64,000 nucleotides of DNA from Kiritimatiellia bacterium (GCA_016783565.1 JADHWI010000001.1:44978-108977); one strand, 5' to 3'. Numbered from the stretch's first letter, positions 17,031 through 27,631 are shown. Numbers and translations are program-made. The notes: generated by a model not told the origin, from the letters alone.

Positions 17031-18314
17031 CTACCCTGCGAGCACCTTGTTACTCGACATGGCCGCAAGCATACCTCGCACGGACTCTTCCAAATCCAAC
17101 GTGACGCGGCTCACCTCACTCCGCTTATCGGCGTGATATGCTTCAGCATGCGTCTTCAGGTCCACAGGGTCTCCCACACGAATGCACGCCTTACGTGGCC
17201 CCCACATACGCCGCTCCCCCAGCACCTCCATCTCAAGCAGACAGAGAACATCCATAATTCGCTCAACCGTCATGCGCTCCCGAATATAATCGGCATATAT
17301 TGCAATAAACTGTAACACGCGCCATAGATCATCATACAACCTGCCGGCTGTAGCACGTCTCTCCCGAACAAGCATATTCTCATAGGCCGTCGTGGCTCCG
17401 TCCTGCTGCACAATCCTGTCGACCGAATTGAATGCCCGGCGCACACGGTCCAGCAATGCCTCGCTCGGCAAGGGTTCAACCCCCAGTTGAATTTCAATGC
17501 GCGACACGACAAACTCTTTCATTGCTTGGATGCGTGTATTAAAGTCAGCCCCCTCCGGCGGCACTACACTATGTTTCTTTTCGTTTGCAATCAGGACTGC
17601 TTCGCTCACGCGCCGTATACGCTCAGGAATATCACCCGGTGCACGTTCTTTTCCCGCAAGCACCCGATCCTCCAGGCGAGTGAGCGAGGCATCAATCTCG
17701 GGCGTCATGTCTTTGAGGTACTGATATTTTATCGCGATGGGCACACAGTACAATGAGGCTGAAGCATCCTGCTTCGCCGAGTCTTCATACGCCTTGAAAG
17801 CCAATTGCGTGACCCCCTCCTGAAACGGGATCACGGTGTCGTTCTGCCAAACCGTCTGCCCTTCGGGAAAAATCACCAGCCAACGTTTACCCTCGGAAAG
17901 AATACGGCGTGTCATCTGAAAGGATGCGCGGTCCGCAGTGCCGCGAATGATCGAGTAAGCGCCCATTCGCTGCATCACCCATCCTGTCAGCCATGATGTC
18001 TCAAAAGCTTCCATGGCAGCCAGATAGTTAAAGTCCACGCCAAGCTGCCGGGACATCTGCATCACAAGCAAGGGTTCGTGTCCCCCCGAATGGCTTGGCA
18101 TCAATAAGCAACGGTTCCCCTGCAACGCCCGTAACCGGTTAAGCCCATCTCCCTGCACCTCAATCTCTGTTACTTTTAGCTGCGAGCGTATCCGAGCCGG
18201 CAACACCGTTGACCGACAAATGGCGCGTACCAAGCGGTTCTCTTTCGGGGGACGGAACGTAAAAGGCTTCGGACGACTGCGCGGATTTGCAGAAAGTATT
18301 TTGAAAACATCCAT
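17031..18314 (-). CDS. PlsC-type acyltransferase with an unusual HX4E motif
   Basis: A 427-residue protein with an acyltransferase domain in residues about 65-240: the catalytic motif appears as HSGGHE (75-80, HX4E instead of HX4D), followed by RGTADR and IFPEGQTVWQNDTVIPFQEG (148-167), the FPEG motif III. The C-terminal half (about 240-427) is helical and unassigned. Family members acylate lysophospholipids or related acceptors at the membrane. I use ATG 18312-18314, with GGAG five bases ahead; a GTG two codons earlier overlaps that site. The downstream LOG gene is convergent. Confidence 0.75.
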   Translation of the reverse strand: MDVFKILSANPRSRPKPFTFRPPKENRLVRAICRSTVLPARIRSQLKVTEIEVQGDGLNRLRALQGNRCLLMPSHSGGHEPLLVMQMSRQLGVDFNYLAAMEAFETSWLTGWVMQRMGAYSIIRGTADRASFQMTRRILSEGKRWLVIFPEGQTVWQNDTVIPFQEGVTQLAFKAYEDSAKQDASASLYCVPIAIKYQYLKDMTPEIDASLTRLEDRVLAGKERAPGDIPERIRRVSEAVLIANEKKHSVVPPEGADFNTRIQAMKEFVVSRIEIQLGVEPLPSEALLDRVRRAFNSVDRIVQQDGATTAYENMLVRERRATAGRLYDDLWRVLQFIAIYADYIRERMTVERIMDVLCLLEMEVLGERRMWGPRKACIRVGDPVDLKTHAEAYHADKRSEVSRVTLDLEESVRGMLAAMSSNKVLAG

Positions 18315-18449
18315 AATCACTCCTTCCTCAGAAAACGAATCGTACTGGCGACGCCCGCTTAATGCAAGTCAGCCGAGCCCTCATCATTTTGACTTAATTG
18401 ATGCGCAATAGACTTGATGCTCCTTTCCTGCAACCGTAATCTATCGATC

Positions 18450-20567
18450 ATGCCAACAAACAAACACTCTGCCATGCGATTCCGACAATTTGGTCGGACG
18501 TGCCAACTCCGCATAGAAAACGCACAGGATCTTCACCATGTTCTGAACCTGGATGATGCACTGTGGGTGGCTACCAGCGTACCTTCGCCGGCATTCGCCG
18601 ATACAGGCGATCTTGTCGCGGTCATGGATCGCGACGGTTCCGGACGGATTACCAGTGATGAATTGAGAGCGGCCATTGCATGGTTCCTCAATAGTGTAAA
18701 CAACCCTGAGGACGTCACAACCGGCGAGGAATGTTTAGCCCTTGAGAACATTAACCAGGACAGTCCCGATGGTTCTGCACTGCTCTCCTCTGCCGAATAC
18801 ATACTCAAAGCCCAGGGCAAAGCGGATGCAAAAAAGATCACCCTGCAAGAGGTCGCAGAGTTTTTGGACAAACTTACCGAACAACCATTAAATGGTGACG
18901 GAATTGTAGTGCCGGATGCAGCGAACAACGACGCATTGATCGTGTTCCTGAGAGATGCCGTTGCCTGTGTCAACGCCATGACGGATGCCAGCGGAAAACG
19001 AGGAGTCAACCGCAGCCAGTTGGACGAATTTAGATCAGCACTGGAAGATTACCGGAATTGGGAAAGTGAAACGGAAGCAAGCGATAACACCACATTGCTT
19101 CCCCTGGGCGACCAGACATTTTCCGCCTACACACTACTTCAGGAACATATGGACAAAGTCCAGGCGTTCTTCACATTCCATGAAGCACGTCATTTTGCGG
19201 ACGAAGTCACGCAGGTTCCCAAGAAAGAACCGGATGCTGACTTCAACATTAATGCCACTCGGGATGTCGTATCTCGATTGACCTATCAACCCATCGCCAA
19301 ACCCATTGAAGAAGACAGCCTTCCGCTGTCAGGCCACCTCGTGAACCCGCTGTACCGGGAATGGCTTGAGGCAGTACGCACTCGCATCGTCATCCCTCTG
19401 CTGGGCAGCGAAAAACGTCACATCACGCCATCTGATTGGAGTACGATTACAAACGCCTTTGCACCGGTGGCCACATACATCGATCTGAAAAAAGATGCCA
19501 AGGTGGGCGGTATCACCGCGGAAACGCGCAAACAGTATCTGGGAGGGGATCTCTTCCAACAGGCAGAAACTCTCGCACAACAAGACGCTGACGTGGCCGC
19601 CGTACGCATGGGGGCCCAAAGATTAAAGCAACTCCTGCTTTACCAAAAACACCTGTTGCGGGTTGCAAACAACTTCGTAAGCTTCTCCGAGCTATACACA
19701 CCTGAGCAAGCCGCCATTTTCGAAAAAGGTGCTGCCGTCATTGATGGACGCTGGTTTGGCCTGGCCCTGGAGGTGACCGATATGACCACGCACAGCGGCA
19801 CAGCCAAGGCCAGCGGAATCTTTACCTGCTACCTGGACGTCTCCAACCCGGACGGCACACGCAAAATGACCGTTGCCATCCCAGCCACATCGGGATCCAA
19901 AGGCAATCTGCGCGTAGGCAAACGTGGCATATTCTTCGATAATGCGAGGCAGGAATACGATGCAAAAATCGTCAAGATCATCGACAATCCGATCAGTTTT
20001 CGAGAGGCCCTGGCAGCACCTTTTGTTCGGTTGTGGAATTTTGTGCTAGGCAAGATTGAAGCCATCTCTGCGACCACAGAAAATGATCTTCAGAAACAAA
20101 CCGGGGCCCTGCTTGCGGCACCCCCTGCGGCGAAACAGACTCCGACGGGTTCCGGCGTTCCCGGCGGCCCGGCAGCACTACTTGTTGGCCTCAGCGTATC
20201 CGCTGCTGCGGTCGGATCTTCGCTGGCATTCATCGCCAAAACATTTGCAGCCATGTCCTGGTTCAAATTGCTCGGCGGGTTGAGCACCGCAGCACTGATC
20301 GTCATCATGCCTTCATCCCTGATCGCCTTCTTGAAACTCAGGCGGCAGGATCTTAGTTCACTGCTGGAGGGATGCGGCTGGGCCATCAACACCCGTATGC
20401 GGCTGAGCCGGGCGCAGCGCTATCAGTTCACACGTCGGCCGCACTATCCGACCCATGCCATCGGCCTTCCCGTTCGTCGAGGATTACTCTCATGCCTGGT
20501 GACCGCAGCCATCCTCACTGCCCTGGGTCTCATTTATCTGGGCATCACCGCATTACGATCAGGATAG
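18450..20567 (+). CDS. Large EF-hand protein with C-terminal membrane segments
   Basis: I do not recognise this 705-residue protein beyond its parts. Residues 60-71 are a canonical EF-hand loop, DRDGSGRITSDE, inside a helical N-terminal region. A long mixed region (about 130-545) has no motif I can name. The C-terminus has two close hydrophobic segments (about 570-625, rich in A/G/S) and a final one (about 675-700), so the protein is probably membrane anchored with a large soluble domain that may sense calcium. There is no signal peptide. The start is uncertain: ATG 18417, 18450 and 18474 all lack a clear ribosome site. The 3' end overlaps the kamA gene tail to tail by 9 bases. Confidence 0.65.
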   Translation: MPTNKHSAMRFRQFGRTCQLRIENAQDLHHVLNLDDALWVATSVPSPAFADTGDLVAVMDRDGSGRITSDELRAAIAWFLNSVNNPEDVTTGEECLALENINQDSPDGSALLSSAEYILKAQGKADAKKITLQEVAEFLDKLTEQPLNGDGIVVPDAANNDALIVFLRDAVACVNAMTDASGKRGVNRSQLDEFRSALEDYRNWESETEASDNTTLLPLGDQTFSAYTLLQEHMDKVQAFFTFHEARHFADEVTQVPKKEPDADFNINATRDVVSRLTYQPIAKPIEEDSLPLSGHLVNPLYREWLEAVRTRIVIPLLGSEKRHITPSDWSTITNAFAPVATYIDLKKDAKVGGITAETRKQYLGGDLFQQAETLAQQDADVAAVRMGAQRLKQLLLYQKHLLRVANNFVSFSELYTPEQAAIFEKGAAVIDGRWFGLALEVTDMTTHSGTAKASGIFTCYLDVSNPDGTRKMTVAIPATSGSKGNLRVGKRGIFFDNARQEYDAKIVKIIDNPISFREALAAPFVRLWNFVLGKIEAISATTENDLQKQTGALLAAPPAAKQTPTGSGVPGGPAALLVGLSVSAAAVGSSLAFIAKTFAAMSWFKLLGGLSTAALIVIMPSSLIAFLKLRRQDLSSLLEGCGWAINTRMRLSRAQRYQFTRRPHYPTHAIGLPVRRGLLSCLVTAAILTALGLIYLGITALRSG

Positions 20568-21683
20568 CTCTCTCGGCTCAGGATAACGCAGATCAACACC
20601 GTTTTTATTTCGCAGCACTGTTGCGCAATCTGTCTGCGCAGTCACATAGGGCTGCTGCAACGGAATCTTGCAATCCGAACCAGGAAGATCCACGGCAAAA
20701 ACCGGCACAGCTAATCCACCAAGCCGACAGCGTAATGCAGCCACCAGGTCCATCCCCTTTGCCGTAGACACGCGAAAATGTTCAACCCCTTCAACCAGAT
20801 CACACTGGTGCAGGTAATACGGGCGCACTCGCATGGCCAAAAGACCTGAACACAGCGCGGCCAGCACGTCAACCGAATCATTGATGCCGCGCAAAAGTAC
20901 TGACTGATTTCCCATGGGGATACCAACATCTGCCAATTTCTCACATGCAACACGGGCTTCCGATGTGAGCTCGGCAGGATGATTAAAATGCGTATTGATA
21001 TACAAGGGGTGAAACCGACGCAACATGCTGCACAGGGCATCGGTGATCCGCATCGGCAACACCACCGGCACACGCGTGCCAATACGAACAATCCGCACTG
21101 AAGGCACCGTTCGAATTGCAGTCAAAACGGTTTCAATTACGAAATCATCCAAGGTCAACGGATCCCCTCCTGAGAGAATGACGTCATCCACCTCCGGATG
21201 TTCACGCAAATAATCACACACGCGCGTCAGATCCAACTCATACGGTCTTTCTTCCGACGTCTTGCGCTTACGCATGCAATAGCGACAATGCACAGCGCAA
21301 CGCGACGTTACAAGAATCAACGCACGATTACGGTACCGATGCACAAGCCCCGGCACAGGGGACTGCGGCTCCTCCCCCAACGGGTCCGCAGTCAGCCAGG
21401 ATGCCGGCGTAAGCTCTCTGGCATCCGGCACACACATTTTGAAAATCGGATCCTGCTCCAGCGGAGCCTTCATAAGCGAGGCATAGTATGGTGTGACCAG
21501 CATGCCGAACCGACGCCCGGCAACGTCACAATGGGATGACCACTGAATCGCATGCCCCGAACGTGCTTCCAGAGCTCCAGGAGAGTCCACAAGGTTTGCC
21601 ATCTGAACGCGCCAATCCGCAAAATCCTCTGCTACAGGCGGAATCGACGAAGATGAATCAACAGGGTTTTCTGATTGCGGCAT
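20559..21683 (-). CDS. Lysine 2,3-aminomutase / EF-P lysylation protein EpmB family radical SAM enzyme
   Basis: A 374-residue radical SAM enzyme. The 4Fe-4S motif is C129, C133, C136 (SRCAVHCRYCMRKRKT), followed by DVILSGGDPLTLDD and VRIGTRVPVVLPMRITD. C-terminal segments RVRPYYLHQCDLVEGVEHFR and PVFAVDLPGSDCKIPL are typical of the KamA/EpmB family and its PLP-binding lysine region. At 374 residues it lies between EpmB (about 340) and KamA (about 415). EpmB isomerises lysine for EF-P modification; no efp or epmA is in the window. It follows the LpxL-like gene by 25 bases on the same strand. Confidence 0.88.
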   Translation of the reverse strand: MPQSENPVDSSSSIPPVAEDFADWRVQMANLVDSPGALEARSGHAIQWSSHCDVAGRRFGMLVTPYYASLMKAPLEQDPIFKMCVPDARELTPASWLTADPLGEEPQSPVPGLVHRYRNRALILVTSRCAVHCRYCMRKRKTSEERPYELDLTRVCDYLREHPEVDDVILSGGDPLTLDDFVIETVLTAIRTVPSVRIVRIGTRVPVVLPMRITDALCSMLRRFHPLYINTHFNHPAELTSEARVACEKLADVGIPMGNQSVLLRGINDSVDVLAALCSGLLAMRVRPYYLHQCDLVEGVEHFRVSTAKGMDLVAALRCRLGGLAVPVFAVDLPGSDCKIPLQQPYVTAQTDCATVLRNKNGVDLRYPEPRELS

Positions 21684-21708
21684 GCGCCAATCCCTCCCAG
21701 CCGGTCAG

Positions 21709-22629
21709 CTATTGATCTTTTCCTGCCGCGGTGGAATTGACACGCCAACGACGATGAGACCAGAGATATTGATCTGGGTGTTGCTTGATAAACTGCTCAA
21801 TCGCCTGGTTGATGGCCAGAAGGATAGCATGGACATCTGCCTCCCGATCCGACGATCGCTGATGACGAATGGGGGCACCCATCTTAATGGTATAACGCAT
21901 CTTGCCCTCGCGGATACAAACACCAGGGATAATGGGTGCGCCTGTCGCCAGATGCAACCGTGCAGGAGACGTCTCACTTGAGGCAGGCAACCCGAAAAAA
22001 TCAACCACCATTGCTTTCTTACGAGCATGCTGATCCGTCAGAATTGCAATGGATTCGCCACCTTTCAATGCCGCAACGAGAGGACTCCGACGGCCACCGC
22101 GTTTGGGTACGGTTCGCATATGGGCACGGTGCGTTCCCTCTGCCAGGAAACGATTCACATAGGGGTTGTTCATCTTCCTCGCCACAGAGAGAATAGGCTT
22201 CACCATACCCATCCGAGTTGCCGCAAGCTCCCAGTTTCCAAGATGAGCAGTTGCCAAAATCACACCCTGCTCCGGATCCGCCATGATATAACGCGTCTCA
22301 TCAGAGCTCATGGCCAACTGAAGGTACTCCGAGATTTCATGGCGACGGAAGAATCCACCGGCTTTCAGCGTCTCTGCGCCCATGGCCCCAAAATGCAAAA
22401 AAGAGGCATGGGCAATGCGGAGAGCTGCATGCCGGTCCGAAGTGATTCCAGCTCGCAGGATATTCTCAACAGCGGTTTTGCGCCGGAAACGCGCAAACAG
22501 AAACATGAGTCCTGCCACCCGACGCGCAAGAAAAACCGCAACAGACACAGGGATCATCCCGAAAAATGCAAATACGATACGCAGGGTTACATACTCCAAC
22601 CCATAACGGATTCTTCGACTCGCTTTCAT
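21709..22629 (-). CDS. Lauroyl/myristoyl acyltransferase-like protein (LpxL/HtrB family)
   Basis: A 306-residue membrane-bound acyltransferase. An N-terminal hydrophobic segment (about 13-45) precedes the catalytic HLGNWE (129-134, HX4E). GGESIAILTDQH and the basic KQHPDQYLWSHRRWR at the end are the usual LpxL/LpxM landmarks. It would add secondary acyl chains to lipid A, completing the pathway to which LpxD belongs. I start at the ATG with GGAG five bases ahead (residue 10 of the longest frame). It lies between pilT and the KamA-type gene on the same strand. Confidence 0.88.
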   Translation of the reverse strand: MKASRRIRYGLEYVTLRIVFAFFGMIPVSVAVFLARRVAGLMFLFARFRRKTAVENILRAGITSDRHAALRIAHASFLHFGAMGAETLKAGGFFRRHEISEYLQLAMSSDETRYIMADPEQGVILATAHLGNWELAATRMGMVKPILSVARKMNNPYVNRFLAEGTHRAHMRTVPKRGGRRSPLVAALKGGESIAILTDQHARKKAMVVDFFGLPASSETSPARLHLATGAPIIPGVCIREGKMRYTIKMGAPIRHQRSSDREADVHAILLAINQAIEQFIKQHPDQYLWSHRRWRVNSTAAGKDQ

Positions 22630-22683
22630 CCGCTCTCCACAGCACCAGTCAGACACACCTCAGGGCCCAACATGTAATCGTGA

Positions 22684-23775
22684 CTACTGGCCAAGGATGC
22701 GCCGTCCCTCGTCCAGGAAAATACCTTGCAGATTCATACGCAACGATTCGGGATTTGTGGCAAACCGCATCCCTTCTGTCTCCGTAATGGTCCCACTCTT
22801 AATGAGCTTGAAGATCGACTGATTGAACGTCTGCATGCCGTCGTCTTCACCGGTCTCAATAGCAGCACCCAGCATATCCAACTGGTTTTTTTGCAGGAGC
22901 TTTCGCACCGTTGGCGTATTGATCATAATCTCCACAGCAGGCACTGCGCTGTTGCGCGTGTCGCGCATCAATCGCTGACAGATCACACCATAAAGGTTGC
23001 CCGCCAACGCCATGCGAATCTGATCCTGTTCACGCGCCGGAAAAACATCCAACATACGCGGCACCGCAAGATCTGCTGAACCGGCATGCAACGTCGACAA
23101 CACAAGGTGCCCGGTTTCCGCAGCAAGTAACGCCGTGCGGATACTGGTGGAGTCGCGCATTTCACCAATGAGAATGACGTCCGGGTCTTGTCGCATCAAG
23201 TGCTTGAGCGCATTCGAAAAAGAAAGCGTATCGAGTCCTACTTCACGCTGCGTAATCACAGATTGATCATCGTCAAAGATATACTCGACAGGATCCTCCA
23301 CCGTTATGATACGCCGTTTCTGAGTGCGATTGATCTCACCAATAACTGCGGCCAATGTTGTAGATTTACCACTACCCGTCGTTCCGGTCACAAGGACAAT
23401 GCCACGCTCAACTTTAGAAAACTTGGAAACCTGAGGTGGAAGGCGAAGGTCACTGAACGTTGGGATAGCCGTCTTCACATGACGCATAGCCACCGTGGCC
23501 ACCCCTTGCGCCATAAAAATATTCACACGAAAACGCCCTGCACCCTGCTCGGTATGTGAGAAATCGGCCTCATGTGTTTCTTTGAATACCTCCGTCAAAT
23601 GCGAAGGAAGGATATTATCCACAATTTGCTGCATCTGACTCGCCGTCAGTTCGTCAAACCCACTTGATCCGAGCCTGCCATGCACCCGAAAAAATGGTTC
23701 CTGGTTCGATTTGAGGTGCACATCCGAAGCCCCTGCATCAACCGCATTCTTCAGCAAATCCGCAAGTATTGACAT
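22684..23775 (-). CDS. pilT: Type IV pilus retraction ATPase PilT
   Basis: A 363-residue secretion ATPase. The N-terminal PAS-like domain (about 1-110) leads to Walker A GTTGSGKST (131-139), the Asp box ITVEDPVEYIF, Walker B DVILIGEMRDSTS and the His box GHLVLSTLHAGSA. PilT drives pilus retraction, twitching and DNA uptake. Length agrees with PilT (about 345-370) and the MSILADLLKNAVDAGASDVH start is typical, as opposed to the longer PilB. No other pilus genes are in the window. It shares a strand with lptF/G (44 bases upstream) and the LpxL-like gene. Confidence 0.94.
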   Translation of the reverse strand: MSILADLLKNAVDAGASDVHLKSNQEPFFRVHGRLGSSGFDELTASQMQQIVDNILPSHLTEVFKETHEADFSHTEQGAGRFRVNIFMAQGVATVAMRHVKTAIPTFSDLRLPPQVSKFSKVERGIVLVTGTTGSGKSTTLAAVIGEINRTQKRRIITVEDPVEYIFDDDQSVITQREVGLDTLSFSNALKHLMRQDPDVILIGEMRDSTSIRTALLAAETGHLVLSTLHAGSADLAVPRMLDVFPAREQDQIRMALAGNLYGVICQRLMRDTRNSAVPAVEIMINTPTVRKLLQKNQLDMLGAAIETGEDDGMQTFNQSIFKLIKSGTITETEGMRFATNPESLRMNLQGIFLDEGRRILGQ

Positions 23776-23818
23776 TATCTCTCTCCTGCTTATGCTCCGT
23801 CTTACAACCGGAAGCTCC

Positions 23819-24916
23819 CTACTCTACCCGCAACACCATCACAACACCCGTCACGAGAAATACTGCATTCGCCATCCAGCCCCCCAGCCACGGCCAAACA
23901 AGCTGCCGCATACCGAGAAACGTTCCGATCTGAAACAAACTCCAATAACCAAAAAAACATCCAATCGTTGCCAGAATGCCCACGACAGGGCTCTTACGCC
24001 CCCCCTTCATTCCCGCTGGTATGGCAAAAAGCGTCACCACAAGACTTGCCCACGGAAGCGCAACCCGCTGATGTAACAACAGCAACTTCTGTGCCCTATC
24101 ACGTTTTGAAAGCTGCGGATGCCGTTTAAAGTATCTCAGGATAGCTCGAGTGGAAAGAAAATCCCAACTGATCAACTCATTCACGAAGTCAGATGGCCGT
24201 TCATCCAAAAACGATAATTGAACCAGATCACACCCCGGAGTGGCCACGGGCTGATCCCCCTGCGTCGGATTATCTTTTGTATCGTAATGCATAAATTCGG
24301 GATCTGAAAACCACCACTGCCCGTCCAACCAGCTCGCCTGCGGCGAATTGATCCGCAGCATACGGCTGCCATCCTCACGCTCGCAAGTCACCTGAACGTC
24401 GTGCAGCGTCTGCATCTCGTTCAAGTCCAATTTTCCAACCATCCATTGCCGTCGCCCATCCCCGTTGTAATGCGGCAGATTGAAATAGACACGCCCCTCC
24501 TCGCCTTTTCCTTTTGACGAGAATTCCGCCATCCACTGCGATGCGCGTGGTGCAACCGTCTCTTTGACCATCGTAGTGAACAGCGACATCGCCAACCCCA
24601 CGGCCAAAAACGGCACCATCAACCGATACACACCCACACCACCTGCGCGCATCGCAATCAACTCATTACGACGAGAGAATTGCCATATCGTATACAATGT
24701 TGCCAACAACAATGCAGCAGGCGACAGAATCTCAAGGCTGGGTGCCAGCAAAAATACATAATACATGAGCAAGGCAATCAACGTAGGCTTCTGGCTTAAA
24801 ATAGCGGAAAGGTGATCAAAAAGATCATAAATGACCAGAATCATCGCCATAGCGCCCAGACAATACAGCAGCATCAAAACATGCTCACGCAACAAATATT
24901 TCTGAATAAGTTTCAT
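23819..24916 (-). CDS. LPS export permease, LptF/LptG (YjgP/YjgQ) family
   Basis: A 365-residue inner-membrane permease. Three N-terminal membrane segments (about 10-35, 55-80, 95-120) and three C-terminal ones (about 275-360) flank a periplasmic beta-jellyroll domain (about 130-255). The RRNELIAMRAGGVG coupling-helix region and the KLLLLHQRVALPWASL stretch are family hallmarks. LptF/LptG extract LPS from the inner membrane with LptB. Only one of the pair is here and I cannot say which. I start at MKLIQKYL (24914-24916) because the upstream 46 codons of the open frame lack homology and a ribosome site. Confidence 0.88.
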   Translation of the reverse strand: MKLIQKYLLREHVLMLLYCLGAMAMILVIYDLFDHLSAILSQKPTLIALLMYYVFLLAPSLEILSPAALLLATLYTIWQFSRRNELIAMRAGGVGVYRLMVPFLAVGLAMSLFTTMVKETVAPRASQWMAEFSSKGKGEEGRVYFNLPHYNGDGRRQWMVGKLDLNEMQTLHDVQVTCEREDGSRMLRINSPQASWLDGQWWFSDPEFMHYDTKDNPTQGDQPVATPGCDLVQLSFLDERPSDFVNELISWDFLSTRAILRYFKRHPQLSKRDRAQKLLLLHQRVALPWASLVVTLFAIPAGMKGGRKSPVVGILATIGCFFGYWSLFQIGTFLGMRQLVWPWLGGWMANAVFLVTGVVMVLRVE

Positions 24917-25059
24917 TTCTTCTTCTAGCTGCAGCAATTCCTTGTCACAAATACTCTCAAAATACAGATTTCGCACCAAAAATCGCACGAGAGACGTACA
25001 ATTTTGCCGCCATAAGGCTTGACAATCGCCGCCCCCTTCATTAAACCCATGCACCTGAA

Positions 25060-25076
25060 ATACTCTTGAAGAGTAT
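25060..25076. promoter_or_regulatory. 17-bp palindrome in the gapA leader, possible operator
   Basis: ATACTCTT-G-AAGAGTAT is a perfect 8-bp inverted repeat with one central base, 154 bases ahead of gapA and 144 bases ahead of the divergent lptF/G start. A TTGACA at 25019-25024 lies just upstream of it, without a good -10. The size suits a dimeric repressor site. Confidence 0.5.
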
Positions 25077-25092
25077 CACTGACCGGAACGTT

Positions 25093-25149
25093 GTTTCCGA
25101 AAAGGGGTGAGAAAGTCAAGGTGTTTCCAGAACAGAGACATTTGGAAAC
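25093..25149. repeat. Three GTTTCC-type half sites in the gapA leader
   Basis: GTTTCC occurs at 25093-25098 and within GTTTCCA at 25123-25129. The latter is matched by inverted TGGAAAC at 25143-25149, giving a 7-bp stem with a 13-base loop. They lie 80-137 bases before gapA. The remainder of the 313-base gap 24917-25229 shows no gene. Confidence 0.4.
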
Positions 25150-25217
25150 GAATCGAGATAGAGAAAACGGCGCCAACATAATATCGGCGTCAGCAACATA
25201 AACCTTACAACACGTAA

Positions 25218-26237
<1,020 letters not shown>

Positions 26238-26269
26238 GTCTGAGACAGGCTTTAGCTGAAATAAATGCG

Positions 26270-26303
26270 AGGACACTGAGGTCATGAATCGCCTCAGTGT
26301 CCT
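26270..26303 (+). terminator. Hairpin between gapA and pgk (terminator or attenuator)
   Basis: AGGACACTGAGG (26270-26281) and CCTCAGTGTCCT (26292-26303) form a 12-bp perfect stem with a 10-base loop, 32 bases after gapA. Only TATTA follows, not a run of T, so it may be a partial terminator or an mRNA-stabilising 3' hairpin. Confidence 0.65.
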
Positions 26304-26351
26304 TATTACATAATAAAGGTGGCGCATTACGCGCAGTAGGACAGCGGATTA

Positions 26352-27602
26352 ATGAACAAAAAAACGATCAAAGATATCAATTTCCAGGGGCAACGTACGC
26401 TTATGCGCGTGGATTTCAACGTTCCTCTCGACGGAACCACGGTCACCGATGACACACGTATCCGCGCCGCATTACCCTCAATCCAACATGTGCTGAACCA
26501 GGGCGGTTCCCTGGTGCTCATGAGCCACCTGGGCCGTCCCAAGGGGCAGGCAAAACCCGAATTCAGCCTGAAACCTGCCGCCGATCGTCTTTCTGAACTT
26601 CTTGGCAAACCCGTCACCTTTGCGCCTGATTGCGTAGGAGACGAGGTCCTCAGCATCGTCAATGCCATGCAGCCCGGCGACGTAACCGTTCTTGAAAACC
26701 TTCGATTCCATCCGGAAGAAGAAGGGAAAGTAAAGCTCGCCAATGACGCCGGGGATGATGAAAAAGCGGCCGCAAAAGCCGACATGAAGCAGAAACAGAC
26801 CGTTTTCGCCGCGCAACTTGCCGAACTGGGCGATGTGTATGTGTGCGATGCATTCGGAACCGCCCACCGAGCTCATGCCTCGATGGCTGTGGTCACAAAA
26901 CATTTCGACAACTGCGCTGCAGGATTCCTGCTGGAAAAAGAAATTCAGTACCTGGGTAATGCCGTGCAAACGCCCGAGCGGCCCTTCGTAGCAATCATCG
27001 GTGGTGCCAAAATCAGCGGTAAAATTGATGTTTTGATAAACTTGGCCGACAAAGTGGATTCCATCATTATAGGCGGTGGCATGGTCTACACATTTTACCG
27101 TGCCAAGGGCCTTCCGATCGGCAACTCACTGGTCGAAGAAGACAAGATCCCGCTGGCCGCCGAAACCCTGGCCAAACTGGAAACCAGTGGCGTCAAAGTG
27201 CTCCTGCCTGTTGACCACGTCATTGCCGATGCATTCAGCGCCGAAGCAAACATCTGCGTTGTGGGTGAAGATGGCATCAAAGACGGTTGGATGGCTCTTG
27301 ACATTGGCCCCGAATCCATCAAGCTCTTTGCAGCAGAGATTGCCAAAGCAAAAACGGTGGTGTGGAATGGCCCCATGGGCTGTTTCGAAATGGCTCCTTT
27401 TGCTGAAGGCACCATGTCTCTGGCCCGCGCGGTGGCAGACATCGACGGCGTCAGCATTATTGGAGGCGGTGACAGCGTCAGCGCCGTGAATAAAAGTGGC
27501 CTTGCCGATCGCATGGCCCATATTAGTACCGGTGGCGGTGCCAGCCTCGAGTTTCTCGAAGGCAAGATGCTTCCGGGGATTGCAGCCCTTTCAGATAAGT
27601 AA
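26352..27602 (+). CDS. pgk: Phosphoglycerate kinase (eukaryote-like length)
   Basis: The 416-residue kinase transfers phosphate from 1,3-bisphosphoglycerate to ADP. Seen: [11 protein letters not shown], the substrate-binding [33 protein letters not shown], the hinge region with GGAKISGKI, and the nucleotide-binding GGGDSVSAV. Most bacterial Pgk are 385-400 residues; this one has the longer loop after [12 protein letters not shown] ([19 protein letters not shown], about residues 127-145) and the total length common to animal and yeast enzymes. It follows gapA and precedes tpiA by 2 bases. Confidence 0.97.
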   Translation: MNKKTIKDINFQGQRTLMRVDFNVPLDGTTVTDDTRIRAALPSIQHVLNQGGSLVLMSHLGRPKGQAKPEFSLKPAADRLSELLGKPVTFAPDCVGDEVLSIVNAMQPGDVTVLENLRFHPEEEGKVKLANDAGDDEKAAAKADMKQKQTVFAAQLAELGDVYVCDAFGTAHRAHASMAVVTKHFDNCAAGFLLEKEIQYLGNAVQTPERPFVAIIGGAKISGKIDVLINLADKVDSIIIGGGMVYTFYRAKGLPIGNSLVEEDKIPLAAETLAKLETSGVKVLLPVDHVIADAFSAEANICVVGEDGIKDGWMALDIGPESIKLFAAEIAKAKTVVWNGPMGCFEMAPFAEGTMSLARAVADIDGVSIIGGGDSVSAVNKSGLADRMAHISTGGGASLEFLEGKMLPGIAALSDK

Positions 27603-27631
27603 TAATGACAACTCAAGGTGGAGGCCCTGTC

